From the NCBI GenBank assembly GCA_015060695.1, contig SUYA01000005.1, positions 96,541 to 160,540 of the forward strand: a DNA stretch of 64,000 nucleotides, read 5' to 3'. The position numbers were made by a program, and so were the translations under genes. Source of the DNA: Mediterranea massiliensis (lineage in GTDB: Bacteria > Bacteroidota > Bacteroidia > Bacteroidales > Bacteroidaceae). Position 1 is the stretch's first letter. Every line of letters begins with the position of its first letter. Shown piece by piece: positions 53,659 through 61,712 of this stretch. The notes below the pieces were generated by a model. The model ran no database searches. It was not told where the DNA came from and worked only from the letters and a program-made list of their open reading frames with translations.

Positions 53659-55590
53659 TTATTCTTCCTCTTTCGGCATGGCTGCATCGAGGGCTGCCTT
53701 GGCATCGGTTACAGCTACTTCACAAGCGGCAACTACTGCTTCGCAAGCAGCTACACGCATCTTGGCATATTCAACCATCTCTTCTTTTGATTCGATGCTG
53801 CTGAGGTCTTCGTTATTTTTCTTAGCGTTAGCAATATTCTTTTCGATTTGCTTAATACTGTTTTCCAAATTTACAGCACCGGTTCCATAGTTGTAATTTA
53901 ACTGAGTAGTGATGATATCTTTGGCAGCATCATTAGCCATTTGTGCAATTTCTGCTTCAGTCTGTACATACCAAGCATCTACTTTAGCCTTGTAGGCAAT
54001 GAGATTTACGTTGTTGTAGTTTTCAATCTTTTCGTTCAATGCTGCAATGTTGGCATCCCAATTCAAGAACATTTCCAACCATGCCTTCATGGCTGTTACC
54101 TTACGGCTGTCGCCTTTAACCATCATGGTATAGAAATCAATTTCGTCTAATAAACTCTTTTCACGAGCGATGGCAGCTTCGTAATAGCTTCTTAAAGTAG
54201 CCTTTTTAGTAGCATCGGTCTCTTTTTCGTAAGCGTTTTTTAAATAGGCGGTAGAGTCAACAGCGTTGCGGATTTCTTTTACAATTTCCTTACCGTCGGC
54301 GTCATAACCGATAACTTCGGTAGCCTTGCCGTTGTATTGGGCTTGTAAGTTAGCCAGTGTTTTTTCGTAACCTTCTAAATATCCACCCCAACGTTCTATG
54401 TTTTCATTGATAGCCAATTCAATTTGGCGGATGTCGTTACTTAACTCAGCTACATCAAATACTAAGCTATCACCAATGTATTCACTCCATGAGGTATTGT
54501 ACTCTTCTGATTCGTAGGTGTATAGCTTACCATAATTAGTGTAATCATTCCAAGAAGGAATAAAAGAAGTAAGATTCATAGTGCAATCTTCATATCTTAA
54601 ATAGAATCTATCTTCATTTCCCTCTTCGTCGGTCAAAACAATAACATTGTTGTAAATCATTTCAAATACAGCGTCTTTTACAAACAATTCTCTCGCACCG
54701 TTGATGGTGTCATAATCGATTTCAGCATCGTTGAATAATTTTGTAGCGTTGTTATAAGCGTCTTCTAAAACCAACGCTTTGGCATTCAGTTTAGTCAATT
54801 CGGCTTGCAATGAGTCGATAGTGGCACTTTCCAAATAGTTGTGATATTCCTTATAAGCAGCAATTTGCAACTCCCATTGTGCGATGCTGTTATTATTGTT
54901 CAGAATGGCTTCTGCCTTTTGTTCTTCTACGCTAACCAAATCTTCTTCAGCAGTAAGTAATGAATTCTTTGCATTTACCAAATCCTTTTGAGCATCAATC
55001 AAATTTTTTACCGCTAGACTATATGCACCGGCCAATGCTAACAACTTGCCTTTTTCGGTAGCATCCACTTGGTCTTGAGTAGTAATCAGTGCTTGTTCGG
55101 CAACACTTAGCGCTTCTTTTGCAGCAGCCAATTCAGCTTCCCATTTCAGCTTGTCGGCTTCCAATTGTCCGGCGATGCTGTCTAATTGTTGTTCGGCTTT
55201 CTTCTTGGCTACTTCCAAGTCAGAGAGAGCAGCTTCGAGGGCAGCTTGTGCCTTTTGGTTTTCAATCTTTGCAGCTTCGTTTTCCAGTTCGGCTGCTTCT
55301 TTTTGAAGAGCTACCAATTCGGCTTTCTTGTTGATGGTGGCAGCTTCAGCGTTGGCCTTGGCAGCGTTGGCCTTGGCAGCAGCAGCCTTAGCGTTCATCA
55401 ATTGTGCTTCGGCAGCAGCCAGCACATTCAGAGCCTCTGCTTCGGCGTTGTTCATGTCTGCACGAGCTTTCAGTTGCTCGGCTTTTGCATTGCGTACGTC
55501 TGTTACAGACTGCGTTTCGTTGTTGTCAACGCAGGCACCTAAGGTCAATGCACCCATCAGCACCGCTACCATCATGAGTTTTTTCTTCAT
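53659..55590 (-). CDS. Ala-rich coiled-coil surface lipoprotein, copy A
   Basis: A 643-residue lipoprotein (MKKKLMMVAVLMGALTLGAC, Cys-20) followed by VDNNET. The N-terminal third is a coiled coil (AKAAAAKANAAKANAEAAT, ELENEAAKIENQKAQAALEA). The middle is mixed, with acidic and aromatic residues, and the C-terminal helix ends in AKAALDAAMPKEEE. It is the first gene of the set on the minus strand, with a consensus promoter upstream and copy B 73 bases downstream. The divergent middles and conserved ends suggest selection for variable exposed regions on a common rod. Confidence 0.8.
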   Translation of the reverse strand: MKKKLMMVAVLMGALTLGACVDNNETQSVTDVRNAKAEQLKARADMNNAEAEALNVLAAAEAQLMNAKAAAAKANAAKANAEAATINKKAELVALQKEAAELENEAAKIENQKAQAALEAALSDLEVAKKKAEQQLDSIAGQLEADKLKWEAELAAAKEALSVAEQALITTQDQVDATEKGKLLALAGAYSLAVKNLIDAQKDLVNAKNSLLTAEEDLVSVEEQKAEAILNNNNSIAQWELQIAAYKEYHNYLESATIDSLQAELTKLNAKALVLEDAYNNATKLFNDAEIDYDTINGARELFVKDAVFEMIYNNVIVLTDEEGNEDRFYLRYEDCTMNLTSFIPSWNDYTNYGKLYTYESEEYNTSWSEYIGDSLVFDVAELSNDIRQIELAINENIERWGGYLEGYEKTLANLQAQYNGKATEVIGYDADGKEIVKEIRNAVDSTAYLKNAYEKETDATKKATLRSYYEAAIAREKSLLDEIDFYTMMVKGDSRKVTAMKAWLEMFLNWDANIAALNEKIENYNNVNLIAYKAKVDAWYVQTEAEIAQMANDAAKDIITTQLNYNYGTGAVNLENSIKQIEKNIANAKKNNEDLSSIESKEEMVEYAKMRVAACEAVVAACEVAVTDAKAALDAAMPKEEE

Positions 55591-55671
55591 AATCGTAAAA
55601 TTTACTATTAATACTATGTACCCGCGAGGGCACTTGGTTAAAACTAATTTCTTTGCCTAAAAATTCTTTTG

Positions 55672-55679
55672 CAAAGGTA
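55672..55679 (-). promoter_or_regulatory. -7 element for the coiled-coil lipoprotein operon
   Basis: On the minus strand this reads TACCTTTG, matching TAnnTTTG, about 80 bases upstream of the ATG at 55590. Confidence 0.6.
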
Positions 55680-55716
55680 AATAGTTGTGAAGAAAACCTT
55701 ATGTAAGTAGCGTGGC

Positions 55717-55968
55717 CTAACGGGCTACACTATTGTTGCCGATTTGGCTACATTGGGGGGGGGTAGAAAGAAGCTCTTCGGAGTAGTATTGGAAGAAATC
55801 GTGCTTCAAAATGGCACTGACACGTAGTAATAGTTCGGTGTCGATGCTTTGTTTCTTGAAGATTTTGTACACATTGGTTCGATCGCAAAACAACTTGTTT
55901 GCGAACCAGGTAACCGAGCGTTCTTGGCGGTGAAGCTCCATTTCGATGGCTTTTCCAATGTGTAGCAT
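55717..55968 (-). CDS. Small HTH-type DNA-binding protein with slippery C9 tract
   Basis: An 83-residue protein of a short Bacteroidales regulator family: HIGKAIEMELHRQERSVTWF, CDRTNVYKIFKKQSIDTELL form the likely helix-turn-helix. The coding strand contains nine Cs (55755-55763) encoding Thr-Pro-Pro, after which the frame reads QCSQIGNNSVAR. Loss or gain of one C would give two different short tails, so the C-terminus may vary between cells. The ATG at 55968 is preferred to a TTG two codons upstream. A highly structured leader lies directly upstream. Confidence 0.75.
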   Translation of the reverse strand: MLHIGKAIEMELHRQERSVTWFANKLFCDRTNVYKIFKKQSIDTELLLRVSAILKHDFFQYYSEELLSTPPQCSQIGNNSVAR

Positions 55969-56143
55969 GGGCAATAAAAAAAGGCGAGACCATTCGTGAC
56001 CTTATTTACAAGCTGAGGTACCGCCAAGCACCCGTAAACAAAAACAAGTACGAATAGTCCACGCCTATGTTGGCGTGAACCTTATCGCCTTATTCTCTTG
56101 TTTGCTTCTAATTGGCGGTTTTCAGCTTGTGAGAATAAGAGCT
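55969..56143 (-). promoter_or_regulatory. Structured leader with competing pairings and terminator-like end
   Basis: Inverted pairs are AAGGCGA (55981-55987) with TCGCCTT (56085-56091), ACAAGCTGAGGTACCGCC (56008-56025) with GGCGGTTTTCAGCTTGT (56114-56130), CACGCC (56060-56065) with GGCGTG (56072-56077), ATTCGT (55992-55997) with ACGAAT (56050-56055), and CTTATTCTC (56089-56097) with GAGAATAAG (56131-56139). The second pair crosses the first, fourth and fifth, so alternative folds compete. On the minus strand the TCGCCTT arm runs into seven Ts just before the HTH gene start, as in an attenuator. Confidence 0.6.
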
Positions 56144-56472
56144 AAAAGCTCAAATTTCTTTTAATAAGTATGAATGGAATCGCTATTCCAAATGTTTATT
56201 ATTTTGTTGTTTATTCACATAAAATTCTATATCAGATTATTCTCCTATTGTTAATAAATAAAATCTGAAAAAGAAAGAGGCAACATAATGCCCGTTTCAT
56301 ATTTAAATGCAAAAATAGTGATTTATAGATTATATTCAAACTTTTAGTCTTACAATTTATTGATTTCTTGTGATGTTAGTTCGAGGGTATAAGGTAGATC
56401 TTCCTTCATAGCTTTCTCCATTCCTTCAATCTCCTCATTGATGAGATTTTCAATTATTTTATTTGTAAATTC
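56144..56472. other. AT-rich gap before the hip operon
   Basis: No supported gene. An antisense frame of about 45 codons without an ATG start ends at 56350 and is listed among the rejected items. The rest is AT-rich sequence between the structured leader and the hip operators. Confidence 0.5.
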
Positions 56473-56570
56473 AACCCGAAAGGGGCGAATTTTAAAGAAA
56501 AGCGTTATATTTGTACCCAATTGGGATTATTTGATTTTATTTTGAAGTTAATTGTACCCGAAAGGGATAA
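56473..56570. promoter_or_regulatory. Three hipB operator-like dyads
   Basis: The sites CCC-GAAA-GGG (56475-56484), CCC-AATT-GGG (56516-56525) and CCC-GAAA-GGG (56557-56566) share flanks of the form TTGTA or TTCAA on the left. Their centres are at 56479.5, 56520.5 and 56561.5, exactly 41 bases apart. The middle one overlaps the promoter, and the last ends 11 bases before the hipB start. Autorepression by HipB is the likely purpose. Confidence 0.75.
56506..56513 (+). promoter_or_regulatory. -7 element of the hip operon
   Basis: TATATTTG matches TAnnTTTG. The start of transcription would fall within the middle operator-like dyad. Confidence 0.7.
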
Positions 56571-56581
56571 TCTAAAGGTGT

Positions 56582-56782
56582 ATGAGATTAGATGAATACA
56601 TTCGTGATAAGCGTAAGCTACATAACTTAACCCAACAAGAGTTAGCGGAAAGAGCCGGTGTAGGGTATAGGTTCATTAGAGAATTGGAAAATGGTAAGCC
56701 AACCGTTCGGATGGATAAGGTTAATCAAGTCTTGAATTTGTTCGGTGAAGAACTTCAACCGGCTAAAAACAGTAAGCAATGA
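56582..56782 (+). CDS. hipB: HipB-like antitoxin/repressor
   Basis: A 66-residue XRE-family HTH protein (RDKRKLHNLTQQELAERAGV, YRFIRELENGKPTVRMDKV). In HipBA and HipBST modules HipB binds operator DNA and the kinase. Three operator-like dyads lie upstream. Its stop overlaps the next start by four bases (ATGA), a sign of translational coupling. Length is typical for the short HipB of Bacteroidota. Confidence 0.88.
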   Translation: MRLDEYIRDKRKLHNLTQQELAERAGVGYRFIRELENGKPTVRMDKVNQVLNLFGEELQPAKNSKQ

Positions 56783-57099
56783 AGCGTGCAAGAATTTATT
56801 TAGACGAGGTATTTTGTGGGGTGTTAACGGAAGATTCAGAAGGTTATCATTTTAAATATGATGAACAATACATGACAATGCCCAATGCAAAAGCCTTGAG
56901 TCCTACAATGCCATTTCAAGAGGAAGAATATGAAAAGGAAATGATGTTTCCTGTGTTTGACGGATTGATTCCTGAAGGATGGATGTTGGATATTGTTCAC
57001 AATACTTGGAAGATTGATCCGAGAGACCGGATGAGTTTATTATTGGCTTGTTGTAAGGATTGTATTGGTAATATTAGCGTAAGAGGATATGATGAATGA
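56779..57099 (+). CDS. hipS: HipS-like protein (separate HipA N-subdomain)
   Basis: A 106-residue protein equal to the N-terminal subdomain of HipA kinases (ARIYLDEVFCGVLTEDSEGYHF, FPVFDGLIPEGWMLDIV). In one-chain HipA this part is fused to the kinase core; here it is a separate gene, as in the HipBST system where HipS is the antitoxin. It overlaps hipB by 4 and the kinase gene by 11 bases. A frameshift split of a former HipA is the alternative, but gene overlap and intact ends favour a genuine tripartite module. Confidence 0.8.
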   Translation: MKRARIYLDEVFCGVLTEDSEGYHFKYDEQYMTMPNAKALSPTMPFQEEEYEKEMMFPVFDGLIPEGWMLDIVHNTWKIDPRDRMSLLLACCKDCIGNISVRGYDE

Positions 57100-58066
57100 A
57101 TTTGAAAATAAATGCTTATGCTGTTATAAGGAATTGAAGAAAGGTGAAACCGGATACCATGCTTCGTGTGCTCACAAGTTGTTTGGGAACAAGCAAGCAC
57201 CAATATTGCCCTATACCAGAGACAATATCGACAAACTGGCTCTTGAAGTATTGAAATCAAGCACTTCTGTTACCGGTGTTCAGGCAAAGCTTTCGTTGGA
57301 CATTAATCGGGGTGGCAAGAATGAACCCGACAGACTTACCATCGTCGGATTATGGGGTAATTATATTTTAAAACCACAAAGTCCTAAGTTCACGTCCATG
57401 CCGGAACTGGAAGATCTTACCATGAAAATGGCAGAAGCGGCCAAGATAGAAACGGCGGCACATTCTTTGATAAGGATGGCAGATGGAGAATTGGCCTACA
57501 TTACAAGACGGATGGATAGGGATAGTGATGGTTCCAAACGATCTATGTTGGATATGTGTCAATTAAGCAATAGACTGACAGAACATAAATATCGGGGAGC
57601 CTATACACAATTAGCAGATATAATCAGAAATTATTCCTCTACTCCTATGTTGGACATACAGCGTTTCTGGGAAATGGTCATTTTCTCATGGATTACGGGA
57701 AATTCTGATATGCATTGCAAGAACTTTTCTCTACTCGATAGGGAAGGGATTGGATACACGCTTTCTCCTGCTTATGACCTACTTGCTGTTGCACTAACTG
57801 GTATTGATGATAAAGATGAATTGGCGATGCCATTAACCGGTTATGGCGTGGATGAAACTCAGTATATTGCTGGTTTTGACAGGACATCGTTTATTGAAGC
57901 GATGGAAATAAGTGGTATAGAAATTAATGTTGGCAATAAACTCATCAATAGGTTGATAAAAAATAGAACCAAATGGCTGGATCTTATTGACAATTCATTC
58001 CTTTCTGCAAATTTGAAGGAGGCGTATAAAAAACTTGTAAGCGAAAGGATTGAAAGAATCAGCTAA
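57089..58066 (+). CDS. hipT: HipT-like Ser/Thr kinase toxin with N-terminal Cys/His cluster
   Basis: A 325-residue HipA-type kinase core. The glycine-rich loop region is TSVTGVQAKLSLDI near residue 65, the catalytic Asp is in ITGNSDMHCKNFSLL, and the metal-binding Asp is in LSPAYDLLAVAL. HipA-family kinases inactivate aminoacyl-tRNA synthetases by phosphorylation; the HipT target is TrpS in E. coli, and the target here is unknown. Residues 9-35 contain CLCCYKEL...YHASCAHKLFG, a possible zinc-binding knuckle. Confidence 0.85.
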   Translation: MMNEFENKCLCCYKELKKGETGYHASCAHKLFGNKQAPILPYTRDNIDKLALEVLKSSTSVTGVQAKLSLDINRGGKNEPDRLTIVGLWGNYILKPQSPKFTSMPELEDLTMKMAEAAKIETAAHSLIRMADGELAYITRRMDRDSDGSKRSMLDMCQLSNRLTEHKYRGAYTQLADIIRNYSSTPMLDIQRFWEMVIFSWITGNSDMHCKNFSLLDREGIGYTLSPAYDLLAVALTGIDDKDELAMPLTGYGVDETQYIAGFDRTSFIEAMEISGIEINVGNKLINRLIKNRTKWLDLIDNSFLSANLKEAYKKLVSERIERIS

Positions 58067-58104
58067 TGATTTATCAATACAATAGTTTTGCCATGTAAAA
58101 ATAT

Positions 58105-58138
58105 AAATCCCTGTAACTCGTGTGAATTACAGGGATTT
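58105..58138. terminator. Terminator hairpin copied with the gene fragment
   Basis: AAATCCCTGTAA (58105-58116) pairs with TTACAGGGATTT (58127-58138). An almost identical hairpin is at 62613-62646, next to the second fragment. It could serve both hipT (+) and the minus-strand fragment. Confidence 0.8.
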
Positions 58139-58159
58139 ATTATTGCAATTAGTTCTTAA

Positions 58160-58325
58160 TTACTTATTCAAAGCTTGAGCAACGTCAACCGCACAAGCTA
58201 CTGTACAACCTACCATCGGGTTGTTACCGATGCCGAGGAAGCCCATCATTTCTACGTGAGCAGGAACTGATGAAGAACCAGCGAATTGAGCATCTGAGTG
58301 CATACGACCCATAGTATCTGTCATA
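58160..58325 (-). pseudogene. Truncated 3' end of a conserved gene (attachment-site scar 1)
   Basis: Encodes the C-terminal 54 residues of a protein I cannot name (MHSDAQFAGSSSVPAHVEMM, then GNNPMVGCTVACAVDVAQ, ending in ALNK). The same sequence recurs at 62668 with more of the gene. Identity stops sharply at about 58325, where unrelated sequence begins. The pattern fits integration of mobile DNA into the 3' end of a protein gene. Confidence 0.8.
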
Positions 58326-58363
58326 AAATTGACTGGTAAAAATATATCCCTGTAATTTTCTTC

Positions 58364-58371
58364 TACCTTTG
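58364..58371 (+). promoter_or_regulatory. -7 element for the excisionase-like gene
   Basis: TACCTTTG matches TAnnTTTG, 31 bases before the ATG at 58403. Confidence 0.6.
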
Positions 58372-58402
58372 CTCATTATCCACTATAAAAAAAGAAAGAA
58401 AT

Positions 58403-58687
58403 ATGAGCATCAAGGAAATTATCAACACTACCCCCAATATTCAATTGGTTATTAATGCAGCGGATTTGAAGGATTTTGCATTGGAATTATTGGCAGAACG
58501 TGAAAAGTATTCTGCCAAATCAGACAAGTATCTAACCATAGATGAAACCGTAGAGAAGTATGGTATTAGCAAGCCTACCTTATGGCGTTGGTCAAAAGAA
58601 GGTTATCTTCCTAAAGTAAAATTAGGTGGTAAGTGCTTCTATCGTGAAAGTGATATTATTAAATTGATGAATGAGGCTTGTAGGTAG
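58403..58687 (+). CDS. Excisionase-like helix-turn-helix protein
   Basis: A 94-residue protein whose C-terminal half is a MerR/excisionase-type winged HTH: YLTIDETVEKYGISKPTLWR, WSKEGYLPKVKLGGKCFYRE, DIIKLM. Such genes usually lie near the integrase of Bacteroides mobile elements and assist excision or control cargo. It is close to the left scar, as expected for an element-borne factor, but no integrase is next to it. Confidence 0.78.
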   Translation: MSIKEIINTTPNIQLVINAADLKDFALELLAEREKYSAKSDKYLTIDETVEKYGISKPTLWRWSKEGYLPKVKLGGKCFYRESDIIKLMNEACR

Positions 58688-58855
58688 AATATGGCCTTGT
58701 ATTGCTGTGGCTTATATCCTTCAATTGTTGGCAGATTTTTTATTTCTTGGGACATGGTATATCAAAACTATATTTACGGTGCAAAGATAGGAGATGTTTG
58801 GAAATAGTACCAATAATAACGTGTCTTTTATTGAATTCAGTTTTTTGAAAAAGAA

Positions 58856-58894
58856 CCCCACTGACATTAGGCATAACAGCTAAAATCAGTGGGG
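58856..58894 (-). terminator. Terminator of the 58925 gene
   Basis: CCCCACTGA (58856-58864) pairs with TCAGTGGGG (58886-58894). On the minus strand TTCTTTTTC follows. Confidence 0.75.
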
Positions 58895-58924
58895 ATTATT
58901 ATTGCATCAATCTTGATAAGGTGA

Positions 58925-59305
58925 TTACTTCATATTACCGTCAACAACTGGAACTGTCATAGGTCTACCAGCATTGGTTGTATAGCTATAAGAACCTAAT
59001 CTCTGAGGATTATCTATTGTAACAACCTGGTCATTGTAGAAATTTTCTCCTAAAATAACCACTATATTACCGAGGTACATAACATCACCACCAATTACGT
59101 CTGATGCTTCTCGTGCCAAAGCTGCATTGCTAAGAACTTGAAACACTTGAAAAGAGGTTTCTGTCTTGTTCTCATAACTAACAGGTTGTTCAAGGTACTG
59201 TATCGGATCATATTCATTTTGATTAACATATCCAATAACAATCAAGCCTGCGAATGTCAGGACAATTCCTGTCACAACACCCAAAAAGAAAGATTTCTTA
59301 TTCAT
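58925..59305 (-). CDS. Small membrane-anchored protein of unknown function
   Basis: A 126-residue protein with one N-terminal membrane helix (SFFLGVVTGIVLTFAGLIVI, residues 5-24) and a predicted periplasmic domain. The domain contains FQVFQVLSNAALAREASDVI and VVILGENFYNDQVVTIDNP, which look like a compact beta fold. I do not recognise the family. It is a monocistronic unit with its own terminator, inside the segment between the two scars. Confidence 0.65.
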   Translation of the reverse strand: MNKKSFFLGVVTGIVLTFAGLIVIGYVNQNEYDPIQYLEQPVSYENKTETSFQVFQVLSNAALAREASDVIGGDVMYLGNIVVILGENFYNDQVVTIDNPQRLGSYSYTTNAGRPMTVPVVDGNMK

Positions 59306-59355
59306 ATTTCATGTAAATTATAATCAAACGTTTCATAAAGTTAAGAAAAAACTAC

Positions 59356-59433
59356 TTATATAGATTTGCCTATGTCCAAAATATTGTTGGTTTCTGCAAT
59401 GGAGCGGAGTTTATAGTTCGGATTAATCTTCAT
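59356..59433 (-). pseudogene. Possible PqqD-like fragment
   Basis: A 25-residue frame, MKINPNYKLRSIAETNNILD and five more residues, resembles the first 25 residues of PqqD-family peptide-modification chaperones (pattern MKIxxxYxLRxIAxxNxxL). It could start 7 codons earlier at 59454. The remaining two thirds of a PqqD protein are missing, so it is likely a remnant, or a chance match. Confidence 0.35.
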
Positions 59434-59526
59434 TTGCTGTTCATTTTTAATCATGCACAAAAATAATGATTATCGGGGAATTACACCAATTTATCCCCCC
59501 GTTTAATTACACTGTTTGAGGAATAT

Positions 59527-59560
59527 AAAAAAGGTTGCACCTCGGTGTGCAACCTTTTTT
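59527..59560. terminator. Bidirectional terminator after the GLUG-type lipoprotein
   Basis: AAAAAAGGTTGCAC (59527-59540) pairs perfectly with GTGCAACCTTTTTT (59547-59560) around CTCGGT. It can end transcripts on both strands. Confidence 0.9.
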
Positions 59561-59584
59561 AAAATTTATTTTAGGGAACGGAGT

Positions 59585-61690
59585 TTAATCGGCATATTCG
59601 AATTCCGGCCAACTGTCCGGAGCCCACGACCAACGGTAGCCAGCATAAGTTTCATAATTACCTTTACTTACATATAGACTTTGCGGTGTTGAATACATAT
59701 CGCTGCTGAACGCCGTTTCGATAGACGTATTCAGGGCAGTAACCGCTGATTCAGGAAGGTCATCACCCGTCGCAGATTCAAAAACTCTGTTCTCGCCGTT
59801 AATGGCGCTATTAGGATTTTGACCAAACCAAGATTGAAATGCATTAGCCTCATCACTCTTTACTGTGTATGAACCATACACACCAGACAATGCTCTTTTT
59901 TGATTGCCCACGATGCCGCCGCTTCTTTGGGTATCAGTTAATGTTACTTTGGCATTAAGATTTCTGCAACCAATCACATAATTCTTGGTATCATTACCTG
60001 TTGTGGTTTCAGAATGAATGTGTCCTACGATACCTCCGGTTCCATACCCTTTGGAATCAACGGAAGTTTCACCATTAATCTCGCCGTTATTGGTACAGCC
60101 CACAACACATCCATATGTGTTCAAATGCCCTACAATACCACCGGAAGCCGCACCGTTCACAGTAGCGTTGTTGGTACATTCCTCTATGTAACTATAGCAA
60201 CTTCCTGCAATGCCGCCTACTCCATAGGCACCGGTGACAGTACCCGCAGCAGTACAGTTGGTAACAGAAGAGAAGTAGGTAGGTTGGGCATTTCTCAAGC
60301 TTCCTACTATACCACCTACGCTATGGTAACCTTCAACTGTTCCATCACTAAAACTGCTATTGGTAATCTTTCCTGCATTTGAGCCTGCATTCAATTGGCC
60401 AACCAATCCGCCCACCATTTGCGAGTTTGTACCCAGAGCCAGACATTTCACTGTACTATTGGTTACATGGCAATCGCTGAAATTGGCCTTTGAAACACCG
60501 GATATAACACCGGTGTATCCGCCACCGTCAGAACCAGTACCCACATCCTGTCCCACTACAATCTTTGCACCATCGAACTTCAAATTTTTAATGGTAACTT
60601 TATCGCTATTTCCAAGAAAGCCTTGATAATTTGCAGTGTTGGTCTTGTTTACGATATACATGTTGCTGATGGTCTTATTATTTCCATCGATGGAACCTTG
60701 ATAAGCATTACTACTATTATTTCCCACCGGCGTCCAGTTGCCTTTGTCGGGCAAGCCGTTAGCGTCCAAAGTAATGCCGTCTGTGGGGAGGGTAATGTTA
60801 TCGCCCAGTTTCAGGTTTACGGACAGGTCTTCTGTAGCCATTTCCGCCCATTTGTAGAGGCCGATGGCATTGTGGGCGGTGACGGTCTTGCTGTCATCGC
60901 TGACAAGATAAGAGGGTGTCAAAGCATCCTTATTTACTTTGTACATCTTGCTTGCAGCCAATTGCAAAGCCGAAAGCGTAGCGGTGTAATAATCATTACC
61001 GTCAATGTCCTTCACACCGATATGCCAATCCTTGATTGTTGCATCGGTAGGCGAAACAGCAAAATAAACTGTCAGCTTACCATCGCTGTCGAATGAAAGC
61101 ACACCTTCCCCATCGGCAGGAGTCGAGTACATCGACTTGGCTATGGTGCGTAAATCAACCACCACCGATTGACTTGCCAACTCGGACTTTTCCAAAGCAA
61201 TCTCTACCACCGATGTCTGGTGCTCGAAGCTCAAGTTCAAATTGGTTGTAGGCTGTCCGGCACTTACCTCCAACTCGGCAGTCATCTTCATGTAGTTGCC
61301 TACATTCGCTTTGGTTCCACTTTGAACAGAAAGTTCGCCTGCTGCTGTAGCCGGATAAGTGGCAGTAATGGTACCGGCGGTTGTGAATGTTGCAGGGAAA
61401 TCGCCATTGTTATCGTCATATACAAAATCATTGCCTTCCTGCCAATTGAAAGTATAAGACTTTCCGTCAATCGTCAAAGCAAAGGCATCGCCCTCGCTCC
61501 ATGACAATTTGGTTTGGTCATCGACACTTTCGCCCAAAGCCAAACGCGACACATTACCAATGGTAGCACGGATAACCACCGGCTTCGTATTGGCCTGTTC
61601 CTGTACCAGCAGCTCGTCTTCGTTGTTACAAGCTGTAAAGCCGCCCATCCCTATCAGGGCCAGCACTAATAAAAGCAAATTCTTCTTCAT
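59585..61690 (-). CDS. Surface lipoprotein: fimbrillin-like N-terminus plus GLUG-type repeats
   Basis: A 701-residue lipoprotein (Cys-21 in GGFTACNNEDE, with an acidic stretch typical of surface export). Residues 35-260 resemble a fimbrillin-like domain (DQTKLSWSEGDAFALTIDGK, ITATYPATAAGEL). From about residue 330 come repeats with GGxVG cores, such as SQMVGGLVGQLNAGSNAG, GYHSVGGIVGSLRNA, GAYGVGGIAGSCYS and AASGGIVGHLNTYG, the GLUG pattern of adhesin-like proteins. It has the same architecture class and upstream small peptide gene as the lipoprotein at 35613. A binding or adhesion role is likely. Confidence 0.82.
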   Translation of the reverse strand: MKKNLLLLVLALIGMGGFTACNNEDELLVQEQANTKPVVIRATIGNVSRLALGESVDDQTKLSWSEGDAFALTIDGKSYTFNWQEGNDFVYDDNNGDFPATFTTAGTITATYPATAAGELSVQSGTKANVGNYMKMTAELEVSAGQPTTNLNLSFEHQTSVVEIALEKSELASQSVVVDLRTIAKSMYSTPADGEGVLSFDSDGKLTVYFAVSPTDATIKDWHIGVKDIDGNDYYTATLSALQLAASKMYKVNKDALTPSYLVSDDSKTVTAHNAIGLYKWAEMATEDLSVNLKLGDNITLPTDGITLDANGLPDKGNWTPVGNNSSNAYQGSIDGNNKTISNMYIVNKTNTANYQGFLGNSDKVTIKNLKFDGAKIVVGQDVGTGSDGGGYTGVISGVSKANFSDCHVTNSTVKCLALGTNSQMVGGLVGQLNAGSNAGKITNSSFSDGTVEGYHSVGGIVGSLRNAQPTYFSSVTNCTAAGTVTGAYGVGGIAGSCYSYIEECTNNATVNGAASGGIVGHLNTYGCVVGCTNNGEINGETSVDSKGYGTGGIVGHIHSETTTGNDTKNYVIGCRNLNAKVTLTDTQRSGGIVGNQKRALSGVYGSYTVKSDEANAFQSWFGQNPNSAINGENRVFESATGDDLPESAVTALNTSIETAFSSDMYSTPQSLYVSKGNYETYAGYRWSWAPDSWPEFEYAD

Positions 61691-61712
61691 GATTCGTACA
61701 GTTTTAATCGGT

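Noticed and set aside
56350..56512. Antisense open frame upstream of hipB ending in LTSQEINKL
   Set aside because: It has no ATG or GTG start except a late ATG giving 23 residues, and it runs through the hip operators. It may be a remnant but cannot be supported.
57089..58066. Treating hipS and hipT as a frameshifted single hipA gene
   Set aside because: Both products have complete ends, overlaps match translational coupling, and the kinase begins with its own Cys/His segment. Kept as a stated alternative only.
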